Source of the DNA: Tatumella citrea
Lineage (GTDB): Bacteria > Pseudomonadota > Gammaproteobacteria > Enterobacterales > Enterobacteriaceae
Direction of reading: 5' to 3'
Assembly (NCBI RefSeq): GCF_002163585.1
Contig: NZ_CP015579.1
Coordinates: 3,038,001-3,102,000, forward strand
DNA length: 64,000 nt
The notes under the pieces were generated by a model. The model saw only the letters and a program-made list of their open reading frames with translations. It was not told where the DNA came from and made no database searches. Position numbers and translations under genes: made by a program. Below, piece after piece: positions 58,899 to 64,000 of the stretch. The stretch's first letter is position 1. Every line of letters starts with the position of its first letter.

Positions 58899-59825
58899 AT
58901 GCGATCGCTTAACCGACTGAAGTGGCTGCATGCCTTCGAGGCCACTGCACGACACGGTAGTTTTACCGGCGCTGCACGAGAACTGGGAGTAACCCCCGCC
59001 GCGGTGGGCCAGTTAGTTCGCTCCCTTGAAGACTGGGTTGGTCATCCGTTGTTGCATCGCAGCAAATCCGGAAAAGAACGGCTCACACTGATGACTGACG
59101 CAGAAGACGCCTTAAAAGACATTGCCCGGGGGCTGGATAGCCTGGAAAGCGGACTGAATAAATTGCGCGGCCAGCGTGCCCGTCCGGTGGTGGTGGTGAC
59201 GGCTTCTCAGGTGCTGGTGATGAACTGGCTAATGGATAAACTTAACCGCTTCTCTGAAACTCATGAAAATATTGATTTACGCCTGAATGTAACTGAGAGG
59301 CTGATGGATCTGACTCATGGAGAGGCAGATATCGGTATTCGTTGCGGGAAAGGAGAGTGGCCAGGTCTGGATAAAACCTGGTTAATGGATGAAGAAGCAG
59401 TTCTGGTGTGTAGTCCGCGACTGTTGCCGACAGGCCGACAGCCTGGTCCGGACTGGCTGGGAACACAAAAACTGATCTTTGATGACAGCCCCCACCCTGG
59501 CGCCTCATTTCCGTCATGGGAAGAAGTTCTGAAAACGGTGGGAACCTCCCGCACAGATGAAAGCGGGCTGCATATCAACTCCACCGCAGCAGTTATTCTG
59601 TCGGCCTTAAGTGGTCGCGGAGTCGCTATTGTGCGCCGTGCGCTGGTGAAGCAGTTGACAGAAACCGGGCAGTTAATCCACTTATATCCTCAGCACCGCT
59701 GGCCACTGACATGGTCTTATTACCTGGTGACCAGCCATGACACTACTTTGCGCCCTGCGGCTAAATTATTTCATGACTGGCTTCGGGATGATGTGGTGGC
59801 CGAATCCCCAAAGCAGATAAGGTAA
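58899..59825 (+). CDS. LysR-type transcriptional regulator
   Basis: A 308-residue LTTR with HTH WLHAFEATARHGSFTGAARE and TPAAVGQLVRSLEDWVGHPL, then the effector domain (VVVVTASQVLVMNWLMDKLN; ADIGIRCGKGEWPGLDKTWL; ALSGRGVAIVRRALV). AAGGAG lies 5 nt before ATG 58899; the frame from 58860 is not used. It probably regulates the divergent SDR gene 171 bp away. Confidence 0.88.
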   Translation: MRSLNRLKWLHAFEATARHGSFTGAARELGVTPAAVGQLVRSLEDWVGHPLLHRSKSGKERLTLMTDAEDALKDIARGLDSLESGLNKLRGQRARPVVVVTASQVLVMNWLMDKLNRFSETHENIDLRLNVTERLMDLTHGEADIGIRCGKGEWPGLDKTWLMDEEAVLVCSPRLLPTGRQPGPDWLGTQKLIFDDSPHPGASFPSWEEVLKTVGTSRTDESGLHINSTAAVILSALSGRGVAIVRRALVKQLTETGQLIHLYPQHRWPLTWSYYLVTSHDTTLRPAAKLFHDWLRDDVVAESPKQIR

Positions 59826-59849
59826 GTGCACCGCACCGCTAAATTTGCG

Positions 59850-59881
59850 ATTTCACTTATTCTGTCAGGTGAAATTATTAT
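59850..59881 (+). terminator. Weak terminator-like hairpin after the LysR gene
   Basis: ATTTCAC (59850-59856) pairs with GTGAAAT (59869-59875), followed by TATTATT. Stability is modest. Confidence 0.45.
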
Positions 59882-60016
59882 TAAGCCCCTGCAGGCCGAT
59901 GGGCCTCTGGTCTGAACAGACGCTTTCTGTGAGATCTGTCATAGTTTAAGCCATGCATCACAGCCAGGAATACGCTATTACTGTTAGCCGGTGCAGCTCA
60001 GAGGATGCAGGACAAC

Positions 60017-60520
60017 ATGGCAATTGTGATACGTAGTGCAGAGAGCAGCGACGCTGAAGCCTTTCAGAGATTATCTTCGTTGCCACAGATTCAGGAAAAT
60101 ACCCTCGGAATGCCCTATCCTTCGCTGGAGCACTGGCAAAAACATCTGGCAGGTAATGGGATAGATGGCTGCTGGCACTTTACAGCAATGGCGGAGGATC
60201 AGGTTGCAGGTATTTTGACGATAGAAAATCCACAGCATCCGCGACTCAGACACAAAACGACGTTTGGTCTTTTTGTAGATCCCGCCCTTGCCGGCAAGAG
60301 TATCGGCTCAGCATTAATGGAGTTTTGTCTCAGCTATTCATTTGACTGGCTGGCGGCCCGTAAAATTGAGCTGGAAGTGTTTCCTGATAATGAAGCGGCG
60401 ATTGCACTGTATAAAAAGTTTGGTTTTGAACCTGAAGGACTGCGCAAAGCATCTGCATTGCGCAAAGGTCAGTTCGCCGATGTATTACTGATGGGTTTAA
60501 GCGCCCCAATCGTTGATTAA
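60017..60520 (+). CDS. GNAT-family acetyltransferase, YhhY-like
   Basis: A 167-residue GNAT protein: MAIVIRSAESSDAEAFQRLS start, DQVAGILTIENPQHPRLRHK, acetyl-CoA loop FVDPALAGKSIGSALMEFCL and EVFPDNEAAIALYKKFGFEP. The pattern is close to YhhY, an amino-acid acetyltransferase, but this is not its locus. The start 60017 has AGGA 5 nt upstream; 60005 is a less likely ATG. Confidence 0.84.
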   Translation: MAIVIRSAESSDAEAFQRLSSLPQIQENTLGMPYPSLEHWQKHLAGNGIDGCWHFTAMAEDQVAGILTIENPQHPRLRHKTTFGLFVDPALAGKSIGSALMEFCLSYSFDWLAARKIELEVFPDNEAAIALYKKFGFEPEGLRKASALRKGQFADVLLMGLSAPIVD

Positions 60521-60641
60521 GCTGCCAGTTACCGGGTCTTGTTGAAGTCGCTTCAGAGTTTTATGCCAACTGCCTGTATCGCACTGCTGCCGCAGGTTCC
60601 CCGGCGGGGGTTATCACAGCCCCGCTGCCAGGGTAAACAGA

Positions 60642-61475
60642 TTAGCCATCCGTCGACTGGCTGAGTGATTCCATTTCGTTCAGGCTTGTCTGCATACGGC
60701 TGATTTTGTCTCTGACCAGTCTGACCGCGTCGCTGCCCAACAGTAAAAACTCCGGAGGCTCCGGCATATTCACCAGCGTTAACAAAGCACGCGCCGCCTT
60801 ACGAGGGTCCCCGGGCTGATGGCCACTACGCTTTTCCCGGGTTTCCCGGATTGGCCCAAAACTCTGATCATAATCGCTGATTGAACGAGGAGAACGGACC
60901 ATCGAACGCCCGGCCCAGTCAGTCCGGAACGAACCGGGTTGCACCGCAGTCACCGCAATATTGAAGGGTTTCAGCTCTGCTGACAGTGTTTCAGAAATGC
61001 CCTGCAAGGCGAATTTACTGCCACAGTAATAACTGATACCGGGCATAGTAATAAATCCGCCCATCGAAGTGATATTCAGGATATGCCCTGCCCGACGCTG
61101 TCTAAAATAAGGCAGAAAAGCTTTAATCACCGCTACGGCACCAAACACATTGACGTTAAACTGGCGGAAAATATCTTCCATCGGAGACTCTTCCATTATC
61201 CCTTCATGGCCGTATCCGGCATTATTTACCAGCACATCCACGGCACCAATCTGTTGCTCAACTTCTTCCGCAATTGCCGGCAGTGCAGAAAAATCAGTAA
61301 CATCCAGCACGCGTCCATAAAACTGCCCCGGATAACGCTGTTCAAATTCTGCTTTTAGTGCTTCATCCCGCAAAGTTCCAATCACCCGATGTCCGGCGCT
61401 AATAGCTTCTTCGGTGAGTGCCCGGCCAAAGCCACTGCTGACACCGGTAATAAAAAATAATTTTGACGTACTCAT
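60642..61475 (-). CDS. Short-chain dehydrogenase/reductase, SDR-A/17-beta type
   Basis: A 277-residue SDR: FFITGVSSGFGRALTEEAIS cofactor loop, LDVTDFS, NNAGYGHEG, catalytic ITSMGGF and YYCGSKFALQGISETLSAEL with the YxxxK pair. The longer C-terminus with PEFLLLGSDAVRLVRDKI is typical of the oxidoreductases found beside AraC regulators. It is divergent from an AraC gene 155 bp away. Substrate unknown. Confidence 0.88.
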   Translation of the reverse strand: MSTSKLFFITGVSSGFGRALTEEAISAGHRVIGTLRDEALKAEFEQRYPGQFYGRVLDVTDFSALPAIAEEVEQQIGAVDVLVNNAGYGHEGIMEESPMEDIFRQFNVNVFGAVAVIKAFLPYFRQRRAGHILNITSMGGFITMPGISYYCGSKFALQGISETLSAELKPFNIAVTAVQPGSFRTDWAGRSMVRSPRSISDYDQSFGPIRETREKRSGHQPGDPRKAARALLTLVNMPEPPEFLLLGSDAVRLVRDKISRMQTSLNEMESLSQSTDG

Positions 61476-61630
61476 AAATTACCCTCTCTGTGATTAGTCA
61501 CTACAGACTACGCCTGGTAAGGGAGTGTCGATATCTCTGTTTCTCTCTAATGTTTGCCTGTTCCTATCAGACCAATGGACGTGACTTCTCACAGGTGCCA
61601 CACTGAGACAGGTTTAGTGAGGAAATGAGA

Positions 61631-62566
61631 ATGGAAGAACAAACAATCAGACAGATGGTGTCATTGCTGGGTAATCTCACCCCGGATGAAGGCTACAATC
61701 TCACAGTAATGCCGGACATTCGTTTTTTAAAAGTCAGTCACCCCATGGCCCAGGTCCCTGTATTGTATGAACCGGGAATAGTGATTGTTGTGCAGGGCGA
61801 AAAGCGCGGATTTCTGGGTAATGAGAGCTATGTATATGATGCCCGTCACTATCTGATGGTTTCAGTACCGGTACCCTTCACGATGGAAACCAATGCTTCT
61901 GTTGATAAACCCTTGCTGGCTGTTTATCTCAGGCTGGACTTTAGCCTGGCAGCTAAAGTTATCCTTGAACTGGATGAGAAAAACCCGCTAACTACTCCCC
62001 CTTCCCCCCGCAGCATGATGTCTACCCCCATGGAGCCGGCATTAAGATCCACGGTATTACGTTTTCTGCAAATTATGTCGTCCCCTGCCGATGCCGTTAT
62101 GCTGGGCCCCGCAATGGTCAGGGAAATTTACTACCGGGTACTGACCGGTCCTCAGGGTGCCATTATGCGCAGTACTCTGACCATGCAGGGGCAGTTTGGT
62201 AAAGTTGCCAGGGCCTTGCGGAAAATGCACACAGAATATGACACCAGCCTGGACGTCAATCGCTTAGCTAAAGAAGCCGGGATGAGCATTCCTGCTTTCC
62301 ACTCGCATTTCAAAACAGTAACCAACACTTCGCCGATACAATATCTGAAATCTACCAGGCTTCATCAGGCCAGATTACTGATGCTGCGAAACCACCTGAC
62401 GGCATCTGCAGCCTGTGCCAGCGTTGGCTATGAAAGCGTGTCACAATTTAGCCGGGAATTTAAACGTATGTTTGGACTCAGTCCGGTAAAAGAGGTTGAA
62501 CGGATGAAAAAGACCTTTTCAATGCCTGCACCACTTACTGCTTCAGAGTATATTTCATCGCATTAG
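61631..62566 (+). CDS. AraC-family transcriptional regulator (AraC_N type)
   Basis: A 311-residue regulator with an N-terminal AraC_N domain (SHPMAQVPVLYEPGIVIVVQ, YLMVSVPVPFTMET) and two C-terminal HTHs (DVNRLAKEAGMSIPAFHSHF; CASVGYESVSQFSREFKRMF). GAGGAA lies 6 nt before ATG 61631. It probably controls the divergent SDR gene, an arrangement common for this subgroup. Confidence 0.9.
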   Translation: MEEQTIRQMVSLLGNLTPDEGYNLTVMPDIRFLKVSHPMAQVPVLYEPGIVIVVQGEKRGFLGNESYVYDARHYLMVSVPVPFTMETNASVDKPLLAVYLRLDFSLAAKVILELDEKNPLTTPPSPRSMMSTPMEPALRSTVLRFLQIMSSPADAVMLGPAMVREIYYRVLTGPQGAIMRSTLTMQGQFGKVARALRKMHTEYDTSLDVNRLAKEAGMSIPAFHSHFKTVTNTSPIQYLKSTRLHQARLLMLRNHLTASAACASVGYESVSQFSREFKRMFGLSPVKEVERMKKTFSMPAPLTASEYISSH

Positions 62567-62774
62567 CTTTATTAAAAGCAAGGAATGGCCACACTGGTGT
62601 AACCATCCCCACTCTACTGACACTATTAAGCGCGGTACTTTTACTTGTGAAGAAAATAATCCGATATCCTCTGGCGAGAATTTTTCTGGATATTCACGGA
62701 AATATATCAATACTTCACTCCAGTAAATTAAATAGAAAATACTTTTCGGCATTAGAAATAATATTTAACAGGAC

Positions 62775-62806
62775 ACCGGAAGAATATATTCCGGTACCTT
62801 TTTTTA
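62775..62806 (+). terminator. Intrinsic terminator on the plus strand
   Basis: ACCGGAA (62775-62781) pairs with TTCCGGT (62789-62795), followed by ACCTTTTTTT. It lies 209 bp past the AraC stop and just before the convergent lactonase gene. The AT-rich 200 bp before it hold no supportable gene, so this would be a long 3' untranslated region or an unannotated small RNA. Confidence 0.8.
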
Positions 62807-62832
62807 GATACGAACACGCTTGGAACGGGGAG

Positions 62833-63963
62833 TTACTTGCTAAAATCCTCTGTAACAATCCAACAGGCATCCTGTGGCGAATTATCCTTACTGGCCATAA
62901 TTCTTTGATTAAAGGTTAGCTTTCCTGTCTGGTTAGTTATCCGATAAACGGAAACAAAATTACTTTTTTCACCTGAGGCAATTAGCCAGTGACCATCCGG
63001 AGAAACTGCGATTCCTCTTGGCTGTGTTTCTGTTTTCCATATACCAATCAAAGAAAGTTTACCGGTTGACTTATTAACTTTGTATCCGGAGAGCGTACTG
63101 GTTGTTCTCTCGGAAACATAAATATAATCACCATTAGGTGTAATTTTAATATCTGAAGCCCAGATCCTTGGCGTCGGATCACTATAATCGTCAGGCCGTT
63201 CTTTTCCATGTTCTAATTTGTATTTTTCTGCCACCGCAGAAGCTACATCGGCTACCCGTTTCAAAGAACCATCAGGTGCTCTGGAAAACTGACTGATAAT
63301 GCCCCCCATTTCTCCGATGTTATACACAAAGCGGTTATCCGGAGAAATCACAGAATGACGCGGACCATCACCTTCAACCGTCCCGACAGCTCCGGAGCCA
63401 ATGGGTGAAAGGCTACCATCCTTTGCCAGTGATAGCTGAAGAACTTTATCAACCCCGAGATTACCAACATACAATGATTTATTTGTTTTATCGACAATCA
63501 CCGAATGGGCATGTGGACCTGTAGGGAATACCGATATGGCTTTAGTTAACTGGCCGTTCTCAAGACGATAACTGACCACTACATTCTGACCATAAGAGGC
63601 ACCAAACAAATATTTCCCGGAATGATCAGTCGCAATATAGGCATAAGAATAATCAATCGGATTGACTTTTTTATCAGTTAAATCTCCATTAGTTGGATCA
63701 ATTTTCCATGAAACAATACTGTAAGGCTTAGAACGTGTTGCTGCATAAAAATATTTATGGTCCGGGCTTATGGCTGTAGGCATAACCTTTCCACCAGCTG
63801 TTATTTCGTCCAAAAATACCATCTTTCCGGCTTTTTCATTCAGCTCATAGTGGGATATTTTTCCTGAGCCTGCATTCGATACATAGACAAAAGTTTTAGC
63901 ATCACTGGCAAAAGACGCTGATAATGCAATAGCGCACAGTGAACTTAAAAATATTTTACGCAT
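62833..63963 (-). CDS. Exported lactonase-fold beta-propeller protein (PF10282-like)
   Basis: A 376-residue protein with a signal peptide (MRKIFLSSLCAIALSASFAS, cleavage near 22) and a seven-bladed propeller: repeats such as KTFVYVSNAGSGKISHYELN, MPTAISPDHKYFYAATRSK, HSVIVDKTNKSLYVGNLGVD, DIKITPNGDYIYVSERTTST and GIAVSPDGHWLIASGEKSNF. This is the family of 6-phosphogluconolactonase Pgl, but Pgl is cytoplasmic, so the exported form may act on unphosphorylated lactones or be non-enzymatic. The start at 63963 lies 37 bp from the right window edge; the promoter may be outside. Confidence 0.85.
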   Translation of the reverse strand: MRKIFLSSLCAIALSASFASDAKTFVYVSNAGSGKISHYELNEKAGKMVFLDEITAGGKVMPTAISPDHKYFYAATRSKPYSIVSWKIDPTNGDLTDKKVNPIDYSYAYIATDHSGKYLFGASYGQNVVVSYRLENGQLTKAISVFPTGPHAHSVIVDKTNKSLYVGNLGVDKVLQLSLAKDGSLSPIGSGAVGTVEGDGPRHSVISPDNRFVYNIGEMGGIISQFSRAPDGSLKRVADVASAVAEKYKLEHGKERPDDYSDPTPRIWASDIKITPNGDYIYVSERTTSTLSGYKVNKSTGKLSLIGIWKTETQPRGIAVSPDGHWLIASGEKSNFVSVYRITNQTGKLTFNQRIMASKDNSPQDACWIVTEDFSK

Positions 63964-64000
63964 TATTATTCCACAAGGTTAACAAGGTGTTTCATTGTGG

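Overview
The window is chromosomal DNA of an Enterobacterales bacterium, most likely Erwiniaceae (Tatumella, Pantoea or Erwinia type). Between about 1.2 and 39 kb the genes follow the Escherichia coli order cysP-T-W-A-M, yfeX-yfeY-yfeZ-ypeA-amiA-hemF, talA-tktB, yffB-dapE-ypfN-ypfH-tmcA-ypfJ-purC-bamC-dapA-gcvR-bcp, bepA-yfgD-hda-uraA-upp-purM-purN-ppk-ppx, and the proteins read as close relatives of the E. coli ones. The family call is an inference from protein sequence and from the gene additions and losses (a response regulator next to cysM, ampH and ansP next to tktB, no perM, a PQQ glucose dehydrogenase). No rRNA, tRNA, insertion sequence, prophage or CRISPR array was seen.

Layout. 1-1067: a two-component pair cut by the left edge. 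1191-5959: sulfate/thiosulfate uptake and cysteine synthase B. 6200-10861: heme peroxidase, envelope proteins, cell-wall amidase and coproporphyrinogen oxidase. 11061-14047: non-oxidative pentose phosphate enzymes. 14196-18078: AmpH, a DUF1176 protein and an asparagine permease. 18644-35321: housekeeping block for lysine/peptidoglycan (dapE, dapA), purines (purC, purM, purN), outer-membrane assembly (bamC, bepA), replication control (hda) and uracil salvage (upp, uraA). 35481-39073: polyphosphate kinase and exopolyphosphatase. 39090-43815: tehB, mgtE and a membrane-bound PQQ dehydrogenase.

43.8-64 kb is an accessory region. It holds a disrupted LysR gene behind a Fur-box-like site, a compact two-gene unit (87-residue Cys-rich protein plus 170-residue HTH protein) with a perfect palindrome in its promoter, an AraC gene interrupted by a stop codon, a DUF2000 gene, a three-gene periplasmic molybdenum/cytochrome b operon, and several regulator-target pairs (LysR/MFS, LysR/SDR, AraC/SDR) with oxidoreductases and acetyltransferases. 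It ends with a signal-peptide-bearing lactonase-fold beta-propeller.

Most interesting points. (1) The upp-uraA gap holds a 67-codon leader ORF that runs through two tandem intrinsic terminators and stops just before the uraA start, the same architecture as the UTP-sensitive pyrL-pyrBI attenuator; the upp promoter itself keeps the GATTTTTTTT start known for UTP-dependent reiterative transcription. (2) The 45.6-46.5 kb pair looks like a toxin-antitoxin-type module with its own operator. (3) hda appears to keep the CTG start codon of E. coli. (4) Two regulator genes are decaying (LysR by a frameshift and a nonsense codon, AraC by a single nonsense codon).
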